Source of the DNA: Centrapalus pauciflorus
Lineage: Eukaryota; Streptophyta; Magnoliopsida; Asterales; Asteraceae
Assembly: GCA_020465985.1 (NCBI GenBank)
Contig: JAANYP010007179.1
Location: forward strand, 99,675 to 163,674
DNA length: 64,000 nt
Direction: 5' to 3'
The notes under the pieces are model-generated. The model was given only the letters and a program-made list of their open reading frames with translations. It was not told the origin of the DNA and did no database searches. A program made the position numbers and the translations under genes. How positions within the stretch are numbered: the first letter of the stretch is position 1; each line of letters begins with the position of its first letter. This document shows positions 46,978 through 59,971 of this stretch, one piece after another.

Positions 46978-49735
46978 TGGACAATAGTGCTGCAAGCTCT
47001 TCTTCCTACTATGACGATGGGTCAATGGAAAAACCTCCCAAGTTCAATCATCAGAACTTCTCTGGTTAGAAGTGCAGAATGATGCTCTATTTAGAGAATC
47101 TAGATGTACAACTACCAGAGATAGTGATGGAAGGTCCCTATGTGCCAACTTCTGTCATTACTATAACTCCTGCTGCTGAAGGAGCTGTTCCTGAAGTCAG
47201 GACTATTGAGAAGACAAAAGCTCAATGGTCTGATGAAGACAAAAGGCTTGTTGCTCTTGATGCAAAAGCTAGGAACAACCTTGTTATTTCTCTTCCTAAT
47301 GACGTGTTCAAACAGGTTGAGAAAATGAAGACTGCAAATGAGATGTGGGATACTTTGTGTATCGTCTATGATGGTCCCACTATCACACTGGATAACAAGA
47401 TCAACAATCTTGTTAGACAATATGAACTGTTCTTTGCAAAGCCAAAGCAGACTCTCACTGAAACCTATACCATGTTCACTGCCTTGATCAATGATCTCAA
47501 AGCTGTTGGGATCACCAAATATAGTTTAACTCTGGTGAACAAATGTTTGGACATTTTGCCTAAGGAATGGAATTACTTCTCTAGTATCCTTAGAAACTCA
47601 GGCACCATCAGAGGTATGGATCTTGTAAATCTTTATGGATCCTTGCTAAATGATGAATAATAAAAGCAACAGAAAAGGAATGCCTTAGAAATGTCCAAAA
47701 GAGGTGATGCCTTAGTGGCCAGCGTAAGACAACCTGCTGGTCAGGTGTGTGATGTGTTCACACAAGCTTATTAGCAGGCTGAGATGAAATGGAGGAAATG
47801 TCTAAGGAAGAGGACTGTGAAGACCTTACTGAGTTTGATGACGAGCAAATGACTGCTATGCTTGTCTGAAAATTCAATAAGAAGAGTTTTGGTGGTAAGA
47901 AGCTGCAAAAGAAGTCATCAAGAAGAAGGGATTTGACAAAACTAAGGCTGAGTGCTTTAAGCGTGGCAGAATAGGCCATATAGCTGCTGACTGTGTGTCT
48001 AAAGCTGTAGGCTCTTCCTTCAAACCATACAAGACAAATAAAGACGATGGCTACAGGGTTAAGTACCTAATGGCCATGGCTAAGCTGAAAAAGTTGGAAG
48101 ACTCAGTGGCTTCCAACAAGCAAAAGGGACTTATGGCTGGAACTTGTGACTGGGAGGAGTCTGATCCATCATTTGATGAAGAGGACAAAAACTGTCTGAT
48201 GGCCATCACTGATGTCCCATCAACAAGCAACTTCAAACAGGACCTGGCTGAAGCTCTCATCACTTTGGAGAACTGGAATCCAACTATGATGTATAAGGTA
48301 CAAAACTTTAAGGATTACAGTTTTGAAGAAAAAGTCAAAATGTTTGATTACTTACTTGTTGATTTAAAAGTTGCTGTTGAGAAGCATGGTGCTTTGAAGT
48401 CTAAGATATCTAAGTTAAAAACTGATCTTGAAACAAAAACTAATGAACTGATCAGCTTTCATAAGTTGAAAACTGAGCTTGATGAAGTAAACACATCAAC
48501 ACCATTTTATTAGAAGAAAAGAGAGAGATACAGACTCAAAGCATGCTAAGCTTTAAAAGATAATTGACTCTTGGTGCCAGTCAGCTCAGAAAGTCAATCA
48601 GTCAGCAGATTTCTGCTTAAATCCAAGCCTATCTTGGAGGAGATCTTGATACAGCGGCTTCAATTATTGAGATTAATAGTCTGGAAAAAGACTTATCTAC
48701 TCTTGGTGACCTTCCAAGGACTTTTATTCAAAGAGTAAATGGAAAGCTAGTCTCAACAATCAGGTTTGTCAGGCCTCAAAACACTGACAGTTTATGTGAA
48801 AAGGTTACAAAGACTGAGGATGATGGAATGTGTTCTCCATCAAATCCGCCTGCTAAGTGTTTAGCCAGTTCACATAGACTTAAGAAGGGAAAACAAGTTA
48901 AAACTGCAGCTTTGGGCACTAAACCTGTTAACCAGACAGGTTCTGGGTCTAAAGCTGTTGGGAAGAAACTTGTTAACCCTTTGATGGTGAACATTTTGAG
49001 AAAAAGTTTTCAAAAGGAAAGCAGCCTGCTTTCAATAGGGGTAAGTCTCATGTTGGAAGCAAATCTGCTGTGATTTCAAATAAAGTTTTAAATCATAGTG
49101 GAAAACTGGTTATAAATGAAGGAAAATCTTCTGCTAAAACCAGAAGTAATGATTATGTTGATAGGCAACAATCATCACATCTCAGTAAAGGCATAGGCAA
49201 AGCCATTGCTCAATCTGAGAAAGCTGGGAATAAGTTTCCCAAACCTGTGGAAGGACAAAAGCCAATCAAACTTCCTGTATTTGATCTCTACCCTCCCAAA
49301 AATAGGAAAGAGGACACAGACAAAGCTGTTGCTGTTGTACCTTCCACCCAAGCTATTGGTTTCTCTAAAACAAGTGAGACTTTGTCAAAACCTGTTGAGA
49401 AAACCAACAAAGATAAACCAGAATGTGTTTCTGGGAGTGCTTCTTCTAAAAAGTCTAAAAAGAGAAAATGTTAAAAATGTGGAAAGAAGACTCATATGGC
49501 CAAAGACTGTCCTGAAACTAAGGACATGATGACTGCTAACACTGTTAGCTCCAACATTGCAAAAACCAACAGTGTTAGAAGTAACATGGTCGTTGAGGAG
49601 AGTATCCAAGCTGATACAATCCAAATTGGAAATATTAGTGTAGATCTTAGTGGTCCATTAACAAATGTTGATGAAGAAGGTGAACTCATCCTCATGATGA
49701 GTTCCCCTAAAAACTAATATTTTCCCATGACACTC
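46978..49735 (+). pseudogene. gag: Copia A gag, multiply interrupted
   Basis: It starts MDNSAASSSS. A TGG-to-TAG change at about 47069 interrupts the conserved FSG-W-KCRM block. 47079-47660 carries the UBN2-type gag region (ALDAKARNNLVISLPNDVF, MWDTLCIVYDG). The first zinc knuckle (about 47959-47994) reads CFKRGRIGHIAADC, with the second metal-binding Cys replaced by Arg. 47995-48513 and 49070-49474 are coiled-coil and Lys-rich stretches parallel to Copia D. A second knuckle-like CGKKTHMAKDC follows a TAA at about 49472. Non-functional. Confidence 0.8.
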
Positions 49736-49740
49736 TGCAG

Positions 49741-50820
49741 GTTAAACAACCAAGCCAGGTTTGGTACTTGGACAATGGCTGCTCAGGCCACATGGCAGGT
49801 TGCAAAGAGTTGCTGAGTGATCTCAGGCCTGAAAAAGGCCCAAAGGTCACCTTTGGTGACAATGTTCAGGGATCCTTAGAAGGATATGGAACCCTCCAAG
49901 CTGGTGCTGCAATATTCAAAATAGTAGCCTATGTGTCTTGGCTAAAACATAACCTTGTTAGTATCTGTCAACTGTGTGATGTTGGCTACAAAGTTAATTT
50001 TGATGAGCACCGGGGGTACATACTGGATCCCCAAGGAAAATTTGTGCTGTGTGCACAAAGGAAGAAAGGTGTATACGTTGAGGACATGAAATTTGCTGAT
50101 CCAACAACTGAAACCTATTTCATCTCAAGGAGCAATGCAGACCTCAACTGGTTATGGCACAAAAGGCTATCACACCTGAACTTCAAGAATATCAACAAAC
50201 TCTATAAGAAAGAGTTGGTAACAGGTTTTCCTTCTATAACTTTTGTTAAGGATAAACTCTGCATAGCTTGTGAGAAAGGCAAGCAGAGAAAAACATCTTT
50301 TAAATCCAAGCATAATTTCTCTATTGGTACTCCTCTCTTCTTAATCAACATGGACTTGTTTGGACCTGTCACTGTCCCAAGTCTAGGAGGTAGAAGATAT
50401 ACTCAAGTAATGGTTGATGAGTTCTCCAGGTTTACATGGGTGATCTTCCTAAAGACCAAAAGAGAGGCTGCCAGAGAAATTATTGGATTTATCAAGAAGA
50501 TGGAAGTTTTGAACTCTGCTCAAGTCAAGCAGCTTAGAATTGATCATGGTACTGAATTCAGAAACAATACCCTCAGCTGTAAGAACTCCACAACAAAATG
50601 GAGTTGCTAAAAGGAGGAATAGAACTCTCATTGAAGCTCCTAGAACCATGCTGTGTGCATTAGGTTTACCTTCATCCTTTTGGGCTGAAGCTGTCAACAC
50701 TGCCTGCTTCACTCAAAACAGATCCTTAGTGGTGAAAAGTTTCAATAAGACTCCTTATGAGCTAATCAAAGGAGAAGACCAAATATAAGCTATTTCCATG
50801 TGTTTGGTGTTAGTGCACCT
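49741..50820 (+). pseudogene. pol: Copia A protease-integrase, interrupted
   Basis: WYLDNGCSGHMAG (about 49762-49800) is the protease active site with the usual Asp-Ser-Gly changed to Asp-Asn-Gly. GAG-pre-integrase follows (LNWLWHKRLSHLNFKNI, CIACEKGKQ, the HHCC zinc finger), then the integrase core (NMDLFGPVTVPS...VDEFSRFTWVIF, and DHGTEFRN). A frameshift near 50575 moves to the frame 50540-50788 with TPQQNGVAKRRNRTLIEA. It ends YFHVFGVSAPC at the LTR of Copia B. Confidence 0.85.
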
Positions 50821-51372
50821 TGTGTGACGATAGCAATATAAGTATAGACATATTTTGTAAAAGTCAATTTGATTGCTATTTCATATTAACAAGTGTTTGA
50901 TATATGTTTGATTATATATGTTTGATATTGATTGTATGTATGTTTGGACTTGGTGTAATGTGTTACAATAAGTTCAAACATAAGTTCAAAGATAAGTTCA
51001 AACATAAGTTTGAAACATAAGATTCGAATTTGTAGAGGACAAGTTCGAAAGGTCGTGGGCTTATTCGAACTTAACCTAGGCAAATTCGAACTGGGTGTTA
51101 TAATTAAGGGTTAATTTGATTAATTAAGAAGTTTTTTTTGGAGTTTTTGCAGAAGTTTGATCAGAGCATAAGAAAAAAGGCGATCTCGAACTTGCAAGTG
51201 TCAGAGAGTTGTTCTTGGAGAGAATCACGTGTCGGGACGTTCCGTTGTTCGTCTATCAGAGTGTGTGTCTCCGTGTTTCGTGTGCGTGGTCTATCCGTCA
51301 AGCCGCTAACGAGGATTCCACTCGTTGGACGGTGTCACGTCAAGATAGGATCCATAGGAAGGCGACCTTACA
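50821..51372 (+). repeat. Copia B 5' LTR, about 552 bp
   Basis: It ends GCGACCTTACA, directly before the primer site TGGTATCAGAGCC at 51375-51387. The left edge is set where Copia A coding sequence stops (TGTGTGACGATAG); it could be 2 bp further right. TTCGAA-type motifs occur at 51025-51085. No partner LTR in the window. Confidence 0.7.
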
Positions 51373-51387
51373 AGTGGTATCAGAGCC

Positions 51388-51974
51388 ATTAGGGTGTTCG
51401 TGGTGTTCTTCGTGTTCACAAGTAACATCTGTGGTTTCTTGATGTTTTTGGATGGAAAAATCACTAGTTGGATAAGTTCTTCGAGTTTTACAAGCAAGAT
51501 TACGGGGAAAAGTTCATATTAGTTCATCATTTTGGTCGAAATCATAGTTTTTGATCCTAAAAACTTTGGTTTACACTGAAAAGTTGAAAAAAATCAAATT
51601 TTTGGCCGTTTTTCGAACTTGCGGTGCTCGAAGATAAGGGGGTATTAGGGTTTGTTCGAATTTTGTCAGAAATTCGAATTTGTCAGAAAATACGCTCCTT
51701 TCGAATTTGTTTTAGGGTTCCATTCGATTTTGGCACCTATTCGAACTTGCTCAATACGAACTTGTCTAGATTCAAATTTGTCTAGTTTCAGATTTGTCAT
51801 AAACTTCGAAATTGTCATCTTTTTGAATTTGTTTGATTTCAAACTTAATTTCGAATTTAATTTCAAACGAATTTAGTATTAATCAAATTCGAATGTACTC
51901 AAATTCGAAAGGGTTAAGTTAAATAAATTACAAATTAAATTAATTACGTGTTAATTCAAAAAGTTTAAAGAAAA
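51388..51974 (+). other. Copia B leader with TTCGAA/TTTGTC motif array
   Basis: Untranslated leader between primer site and gag. 51610-51910 has many variants of TTCGAATTTGTC and TTCGAACTTG, some inverted. The gag start follows at 51975. Confidence 0.6.
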
Positions 51975-53724
51975 ATGACAAGTTTACAAAAGTTTATTGA
52001 AATGGACCATGAAGTCAGTAAGGCAAATTCACCACCTAAGCTGATGAAGTTGGAAGACTATTACTGGTGGAAGGATAGGTTTGCCGACTTTGCTCACTTT
52101 AATGATATGCAGATGTGGATTTGTATCGACGAGGGATACATTCCACCGACTCACGAGTTTGAAGGTCGTTAGCGAGTTCTTACTTATCAGAAGATGAAGG
52201 ACGACGACAAGAAACTATATGAGGCTGAAAACAGAGCATTTTCTATAGTCTGCATGGCATTACCTCAGGAAATCCTGCACACATTCAGAAATCATCGAAC
52301 AACAAAAGAGTTGTGGGATGCACTGGAGAAACGGTGTGAGGGAAATCTGCGTGTTAGGAAAGGCAGAATGGAGATGCTCAAGCAGGAGTTCGCGATTTTT
52401 AAGGCGCTGAAAAATGAAAAGCTGGATGAGACTATCACAAGCTTCTATCACTTGTTGACAGAGTTAGACAATCACGATGTCGAGTATCGCGAATTAGAAA
52501 ATATTGAGAAGCTTCTGGATGCTTTACCAGCAAAATGGGAGATGTACGTAGCGCTGATAAAGCATGACGAGGAGAAATTTGAGACTCTAACTCTTGAAGG
52601 AGTCATTGGAACGCTGAGGGCTTATAACTTTCAGTTGCTGAAGAAGGAACGGGAATATGACCAAGTACAAGATCCGGACGTGTATTTTGGAAAGTCCAAA
52701 CCTTCAGTTGCAAATGAACTAAAGACAACAACAGCATTCTATACGGGTGAAACATCGACTCCAGTAGAAGTAGACGACTCAGAGAGCCGGGATTTCTTAG
52801 GGTACTCCAAACCGGAAGAAAAGCCAACTCAGTCAGCATCTACGTCTCAAGGATACTCAAGGATGCCAATGAGCGCAAAATCAGCTGAAGATCATCTGAA
52901 TCTTTTGGCTTCATTTGTCGCCGCGTACGACAACTGCGTGCAAGGAAAAATCAACGATCCTGCACTATGGGATGATGACTATGATCAAGTGGATCCTGAT
53001 GATTTAGAGGAGATGGATTTTCAATGGCAACTGGCCATGGTGACTCAGAGAGTCAAGAGATTCATAAAAAGGACGGGCAGAAATCTGAACGTTAGCAACA
53101 ATAAGAATGGATTCGACAAATCCAAAGTTAAGTGCTACAACTGCCAGGGGTTAGGACATTTTGCTCGAGAGTGTCAAAGACCAAAGGTAGAATCCAATCA
53201 GAATCAATCTCATGGGAGATATCAGCCTGCCAATTCGGGTAATCAAGCGAACATCGCTGGTTTGCTAACGAATGTTACATCTGATTGACAGCTTGATGGG
53301 ACATACGACTGGAGTACACATCTAGAGCCAAATGCTAGAGCCTTCATGGCTGAAGTAACAGAGTCTGAGCATGTCAGTGCAGAGGAAGAAACAGAGGACA
53401 GAGAACAGAATGATTCAAGTCCTATGTTAGTGGAGAAGTCAGAAAATCAGACAGTTCTAGAGTTTGCCGTGCAGATGGCTAACGTGGAATCTGATCATTC
53501 AAAGGTAATTCTGAACTCTTCTACATTCCATGACTTATGTGTCTTATGTGCTACTTCCAATGATAGACTCAATTTAGTGCTAGAAACACATAGTAATTAA
53601 ACTGCTCAAATTGAATCATTAAAATCAGACAACACTAGCCTTCTTGATATCAAAGAGGATCTTAGGGATAAGCTAAAAGCAGATGCTCAAGATGTAATTG
53701 TCAAGATCAAAATCACTACCTAAG
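51975..53724 (+). pseudogene. gag: Copia B gag, one early stop, then cut off
   Basis: It begins MTSLQKFIEMDHEV and reads in one frame apart from a TAG at about 52170, after EFEGR, resuming to 53288. It has the UBN2 gag region (LWDALEKRCEGN, LDETITSFYHLLTELDNH, LLDALPAKWEMYV) and one intact zinc knuckle CYNCQGLGHFARECQ at about 53140. Past a TGA at 53286 the sequence continues as acidic, helical linker (VTESEHVSAEEETEDREQ) to about 53720, where it meets the LTR of Copia C. Protease and pol are not in the window. Confidence 0.85.
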
Positions 53725-54351
53725 ATTAACTGGTTTGAATTAATCAGAGTATAAACCAATAACCTTGTATTGAATCAAAGTCCAATTAAGAAGTTTGCGG
53801 AATAACACTTAATTGTTTTAAGAAAAACTTTCAAAAACAAATAATCACATAAACACAGTCAATAATCAAAAGTCACTTGTATTGTCAAACTCAATGATTA
53901 CAATCACCTCTAATCTGTTTGATTAGACGAAGAACACAGATTGTTCTTAGGGTTTTTCAACCTTAGAGGCTTATGAAAACTTAATCAGAAAGACAATTAC
54001 AACTGAATAAACTTGTACGTGTAGACTTACAATAGAAAAACCTATTCTATGTATATATATTGCTTTCTGATTTGTTTCCTTGATAAACTCTGATTTCTCT
54101 GATAGTAGATATGCTTGAATCTTCAAATATATCTTTTCCTGAATATCAGCACTTTCTGTTTATTGAGCTGTTGAGAAGCTTGAAGTTTATCTGTTGAGCA
54201 GCTTGAGTTTGAACACTGGCAGCGTGAACTTTTGAACTAGCAGCTCGAACTTCTTCAACTAACAGCTTGAACTTTGTACTTACACAGAAAATCTACTAAC
54301 AGTTTGAGAAATCTAACTAACAGCTTGACATACTTAGAATATTTCCCAACA
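53725..54351 (-). repeat. Copia C 3' LTR, about 630 bp
   Basis: In minus orientation it starts TGTTGGGAAATATTC at 54351. A TATA-like run lies at about 54048-54060. The far end is uncertain by about 15 bp (53720-53736) because no partner LTR is present. Confidence 0.65.
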
Positions 54352-54362
54352 ATCTCCCCCTA
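54352..54362 (-). other. Copia C polypurine tract
   Basis: Minus strand TAGGGGGAGAT immediately before the LTR start. Confidence 0.85.
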
Positions 54363-54651
54363 ACTTAAATTCTTTACACAAGACTTTAAGTTTCTATACA
54401 AATAAGGAAATAAAACAAAGTAAAACTGTTATCTACAAACTAAGACATCCATAAACTTACAATTTTGAAAGTTTCTGATTAACTGCCTTAAAAAATTCTC
54501 TTTTCAATTCTTCTCTATCACAATATATCTTCACTGAGCTTATTTGTACCATCCATGCCCTTGGAAGATCAAAAAATTCAAAATTGAAGAACATGCTGGA
54601 TCCATTTACAATTTTGAGTCTGTATGTCTTTGATTTTACATACAGATCAAC

Positions 54652-57235
54652 CTATGCAATCTTCATCTCCTTGGCATCTTCTATATCTTTTTTGATTGAC
54701 TCTGGATCAAAAATGCTTTTTAAATCTTTTATAGCCTGCTTGACCTGTGGAAGTGAAGACCTGACTTGACTCACAGATCCAACATGATGCATTCTGGTAA
54801 GCTCATCCCTGGTCATCCCTTGAACTATGTGGATTATACTCTTATATTCTTCCTCAGGACCAGCTTCTCTTCTGACTACAAAATGATATTTTAAGTCAAT
54901 GTTATCCATTGACTTAGCATACCAGTATGTAACAGGAGGTTTTGAGAAGTCATGCTGGTCGAGGGTCTTTTCAATCTCCATCACCTTCTGAAGTTGATGT
55001 TCAAACAACACCCTTTTCACCTGATCAAGCTTTGCTTGAGTGATTGCTTCTGATTGAGGATTAGTAGCAACAGCTTGAACAGGTGGAGAAGGATCACTGA
55101 CACCAGCTTGACTTGGTTTCTATTGGCTTTGGACTTGATGAGAGACTTTGGCAATCTTTCATTTTTCCATCTCCTTATCATATATCTCTTGCAGCCTCTC
55201 TATAGTCATAGACTGAGCCATCTTCTTGAATTCCAACTGAATAGGCAAAATTGATTAAAAACCTTCTGTGCTCTGCCTTTGAATGCCCAGTTGGCATTTT
55301 CCTTTTCTTCTCATTCTATTTAACCACAAACCCTCTTAGGTAATCACCTAAGGTTTCATCATCTTGCATTAGAGCATAGGTTTGCTGGTCCAGAAGTTCA
55401 TCTTGTTCCTCTGCTAACTGTCTGGCAAATTCAGCATCATGAGCAACCTGGGCATCTCTAGATGAAAATTTGTGCTTTGGAGATTCTATGAGGATGCCCT
55501 TGCCCTTATCCTTGGTTGCAGAAGTTGTAGCTTGGACTGTACTGACAGGAGCTTGACTGCCTTCTCGGATAACAACTCCTGTTGTTCTTATGGGAGCAGC
55601 TTGAGTTTCTAGGCTAACAGCTTGAGTAGCTGTTGGGACTGTTAGCCTAGAATCTTGGACTGTTGGAGTAGGAGCTGGAGCTCCTTGGACTGAACTAGGG
55701 ATCTCCTTAATCTCCCCCTTTTTGGATGCATTGGTTTGGTCAGGAGGACCTACAACCTTTGCCATTAGGGTTCGAAGCATCTTCTCAAGTTGAATGATTT
55801 TATTTCCACAGAGGGTGAACCCTTTATGAAAGTAATCCATTCTTTGATTCTGAGCTGTTACTGTCTGTTGAAGTGCTCTGATTTGTGCCCCCTGTGCAGC
55901 AATAATGGACTGATAATATTCCAATACTGCCACAACAGGTTTCAGCTGAGGATCCGTTAAAAGCATAAGTTGCAGACTAGCCTCAAGATCTGTAAAAGAG
56001 TGTGGTGTTTGTGATCTATCACTGGCAGGTATTCTAGAAGTAGAAACATCTGGGCCCTCTGTTCTTGGTTCTGGGGACTTCCAGAAGGTGCTTGCACACC
56101 CTCTGTTGCCATGGGTGTGGTCTTAATGATGTTGACACTGTCCTGTGCCTCTTGTGCAGAAATAACAGTAGTGTCAGCCACAGAACCCATATGGACATCC
56201 TCTGTTGGGATGTCCACCTCCAAATTGAGGATGGGAGTGTCCTCAGTGGGTGCCCTTTGGATATTCTGTGCAGGAGTGTCCTCTTGCACAGGGACATTTG
56301 GCTCTTGTGTTTGGGCTAAGGAAGAAGGAGCTCCTAAAACCCTTTTTCTTTTGTATAGTATAAGTGGGGATGTGGGCTTGATAGAAAGATCAGATGGATT
56401 ATTTGTATCATGAGGAGTGGGTTGGGGTCCTGGGGGTGAAGCAGTGATGTTAGGCTGAGCCTGCTCAGGACACTCTCCTCTGTTTAGTGGATTGATGCCC
56501 AACATTGCAGAGGGCAATGGGACATCTACACTCAAAAAATTGGCACTTGTTTTTAGAAGACGTTTTATTGTTGGTAAAGAGTGCCTATGGGAAACATGAA
56601 TCATTTTATGTACATTGAAATTACTGCAAGTTCTTGCAATAATTTCAGCCAAAAATCTAGGATACATAAAACATTTCCCAAGTTTTAGGGCATGATGCCT
56701 TAACATACCCTGAAAAATCATATTAGAAAAATTGAACTGTTGGCCTGTAGATAAACACACTAAGGCAGTGGCTATGTTTGAGGAAAATTCTGACCAACCA
56801 GTTCTTTTAGGGCTTATGCATTGCTGTATAATGTGTACAAGATATTTCCACTTAGGGGCAAAATGAGTTATAAAGAAAGTATATGAATCAGTAGGGCCCC
56901 TATACCCTATAGCAAAAAGGCCTTCATGTAAGGCAGTAAGAGAAAGATCGGTGATACCTGTGGCATCTTGAAGATGCAAGTGTTGGTATGATGTCCTCAG
57001 TGATGGTGATAGTGGTTCCATCGATCTTGGATGTCAAAGAATTGACTCCATTAATGGTTTGGACAGAGGCATGTTTCCAAAATTGCTCTATATGAGATAT
57101 GTATATTGTGGGGTTTATGGTGAGAGCATGATGAACGTGGGAACTTCGAAGGAAGTCCATCATGTCCTGGAATGGTTGAAGGTCAGTGTGTTTGAGAGAA
57201 TAGGGAAGACAGTTATGTTCTTTGACAAAATCCAT
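54652..57235 (-). pseudogene. Copia C env-like ORF, fragmented
   Basis: Starts MDFVKEHNCL at 57235, contains ALTINPTIYISHIEQFW, then shifts frame near 57000 into a 354-residue frame (57021-55957; THFAPKWKYLVHIIQQCISP, TGWSEFSSNIATAL). A third frame (55966-55316) has a coiled-coil-like region (YYQSIIAAQGAQIRALQQTV) and a Thr/Pro/Gln-rich tail; the last (55020-54652) ends DAKEMKIA. This is the long extra ORF of Asteraceae Sireviruses, called env-like by position. No convincing signal peptide or transmembrane helix is seen, so a true envelope role is unproven. Confidence 0.7.
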
Positions 57236-57600
57236 TGACGATCAATCGGTGATTTAGGGTTTTAGAGAAGTGTGTGTGAATCACTCAGAGAGAAAAGAAA
57301 GGTCGTGGAAGATATTTTGCAACTGGTAGTTACAGTTGAACGAAACTGGGACCTTTAAAGGTTTCGAAAATATCTAATCCCACGCACATACTTATGGAAG
57401 TTACCAGATTACCCTGCACACTTTGACAGATCAAGTGAAAACAACTAGCAGTCTGAGAAAATGAACTAGCAGCTTGAGAAAAGACTCAAGCTGTTAGTTG
57501 AAAAGTAAGCATATTCGAATGAAAACAATGTCTCGCCCTTAAACAAGCATATGAAATAGATATATTTTTCATAAAATAAGAAAGAATGATGAAAAATAAA

Positions 57601-57981
57601 TTAATCCATATCAACCATGCCAATATTTGATACTAGGAAGGTGAATCTTCCTACATCAAATGGTTTTGTAAATAGATCAGCTAACTGATCATCAGTATGA
57701 ATTTTGGTAACTTGGACTAATTTTTTCTCATTACAGTCCCTTATAAAATGAAATCTGATGTCTATATGCTTAGTTTTGGGAAATTTCACTGGATTTTGTA
57801 CAATGCTAATTGCACTTGAGTTGTCAATGTAAATAGGAGTGGATAGGAAATTCATACCATAGTCTCTCAGTTGATTCTGAATCCACATTACTTGGGAACA
57901 GCAGCTTGCAGCTGCTACATATTCTGCTTCTGTGGATGAGGTGGAGACAGTTGTTTGCTTTTTGCACTGCCAAGAGACCAA
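57601..57981 (-). pseudogene. Copia C RNase H
   Basis: Begins MVSWQCKKQTTVSTSSTEAE, with the conserved Glu of STEAEY, then IYIDNSSAISIVQNP (Asp) and TKHIDIRFHFIRD, ending DLFTKPFDVGRF...GMVDMD. This is the complete C-terminal RNase H of a Copia polyprotein. Just upstream (about 58090) the frame is broken by a TAG in LGL-W-YPKDS, consistent with TGG to TAG. Confidence 0.85.
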
Positions 57982-58138
57982 TCTTGCTCCTAGATACTGA
58001 CATCCACCAGTTGTGGACTTTCTGTCAATGTTGCATCCTCCATAATCACTGTCAGAATAGGCTGTTAGTTCAAGAGGAGAGTCTTTAGGATACTAGAGGC
58101 CCAAACGAGGTTGGCCTTTGAGATATCTAAAGATTCTC

Positions 58139-59938
58139 TTAATAGCAAACAGGTGTGAGTCCTTTGGAGCACATTGAAACCTGGCACAAACAGCAAACAG
58201 CAAACATTATATCAGGTCTAGAAGATGTGAGATACATAAGTGAACCTATCAAGGATCTGTATAGGTGAATGTCCACATCGACTCCATCTTTGTCTGCATC
58301 AAGCTGCTTGTGAGTGTCCATTGGAGTACTAGCAGCTTTGGTATCTTTGTAACCAAACTTTTCCAGTATGTCTTTAACATACTTTGATTGACTTATAAAG
58401 AGCCATGTAGGCTTCTACTTGACCTGCAATCCTAGAAAGAAGGTGAGTTCCCCCATTGAACTCATTTGAAACTTTTTGTGCATCAATGCCTCAAACTCTT
58501 TGCACAGACTGTCATTGGTAGACCCAAAGATAATATCATCAACGTATATCTGAACAATCAGAATCTCAGATTTGATGGACTTTGTGAACAATGTTTTGTC
58601 CAGAGTACCTCTCTTGAATCCATTCTGTAGAAGGTATGATGACAGAGTGTCATACCATGCTCTAAGAGCTTGGTGGAGTCCATAGAGGGCTTTGTCTAAT
58701 TTGTAAACTCTGTCTGGATACTTGTAGTCCTCAAATCCAGGAGGTTCACACACATAGACCTCTTCTTCAATTGTGCCATACAGGAAAGCAGACTTCACAT
58801 CCATTTGATACACTTTAAACCCTTTGAAGCTTGCATAGGCTAGGAACAGTCTGATGGCCTCAATTCTTGCCACTGGAGCAAAGACATCATCATAATCTAT
58901 TTCTTCTTCTTGAGTGTATCCCTGTGCTACCAATCTTGCTTTGTTCTTGATGACTATTCCTCTCTCATCCTTCTTGTTTCTGAAAACCCATCTTGTACCA
59001 ATTGCTCTCTTTCCTTTAGGAAGATCAACTAGAGTCCATACATTCTGAATCTTGAATTGCAGAAGTTCTTCCTGCATTGCTTCAATCCAAGATGGATCTT
59101 TCAAAGCCTCTGATGCCTTTTTAGGTTCTAACTGTGACATGAAACAGGCATGTTCAAAGGCAGCTAGACTGAATTCTGGCACTGCTGATTCAGCATCAGT
59201 AGACTCTTTGTGAACCATTGTCCTTGTCTGCACAGGAGTGCGTGGATCACCTATTATCTGATTAAGAGGATGATACTTGTGAACTCTGAGTGTTGGCTCT
59301 CTGTCTGTCTGAAAAGACGTTCCTAGATTTGTATCATCTCCATCAGGACCATTTGATAGTTCAGTTTCAGGAACAGCTTGACTTGAATCTGAGACTGTTT
59401 CCCTTTGTGATGGAGCTGTTCCCTCAGGACTTGGGATTTGCACTTCATAGTTTGGATTTGAATCATGTTGAGCATCCAGTACCCCTGGTGGGTCACAAGA
59501 TAGAAGTGGTATGACTGTATACTCATCCCATTGACCAGAATCTTCAACAGTCTGAAACTTTGTGCCAACAGCTTGAACATTTGTGCTACCAACATGAGAA
59601 TTTGTGTTGGCAGCTTCAACCCTGTTTTCATCAGTTGCTGCAGTATACTCAACAAAGCTCAGAGAATTTGATAGTGAGTCTAAATCAAACAACCAATTAG
59701 GACCAGTGCCTTTGACATTTGCAGTGTTTTCATTAAACTCAACATTGACACTTTCTTCAATGGTTTTAGACACATTGTTATATACCCTATAGGCTTTGCT
59801 TTGAGTGGAGTATCCTACAAATAAACCTTCTTCAGCCTTACTTTCAAACTTTCCTAAGTGAGTCTTAGTGTGTAGAATGGTGCATGAACAACCAAAAGAC
59901 TTTAGAAAGGCTATTAAAGGGACTCTATGATGGAACAA
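58139..59938 (-). pseudogene. Copia C reverse transcriptase
   Basis: A 507-residue frame (59938-58415) starts within the end of integrase (GKFESKAEEGLFVGYSTQSKAYRVYN), then an acidic linker, then Copia RT: WTLVDLPKGKRAIGTRWVF (from 301), KARLVAQGYTQ, VARIEAIRLFLAYA, QMDVKSAFLYG, and the catalytic YVDD at 465-468. It stops with LGLQVK and TAG at 58415, most simply a CAG-to-TAG change; the same frame then continues KPTWLFISQSKYVKDILEKF. A further frame at 58321-58139 carries YRSLIGSLMYLTSSRPD. One earlier TAG separates it from the integrase at about 59970. Confidence 0.88.
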
Positions 59939-59971
59939 CTCATATGGCGTTTTCCCTTGTGATTGAACAAC

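Larger units (their letters stand above)
45803..50820 (+). mobile_element. Copia A (Sirevirus-like), 5' half
   Basis: 5' LTR, primer site, gag, protease and most of integrase in plus orientation, with many stops and shifts. It breaks off in the integrase at about 50820, where the LTR of Copia B begins. Reverse transcriptase, RNase H and the 3' LTR are not in the window. Copia D at 60297 is the same family. Confidence 0.85.

Noticed and set aside
54652..57235. Interpreting the Sirevirus extra ORF as a genuine envelope glycoprotein
   Set aside because: No clear signal peptide, transmembrane helix or cleavage site seen; the name env-like reflects position only.
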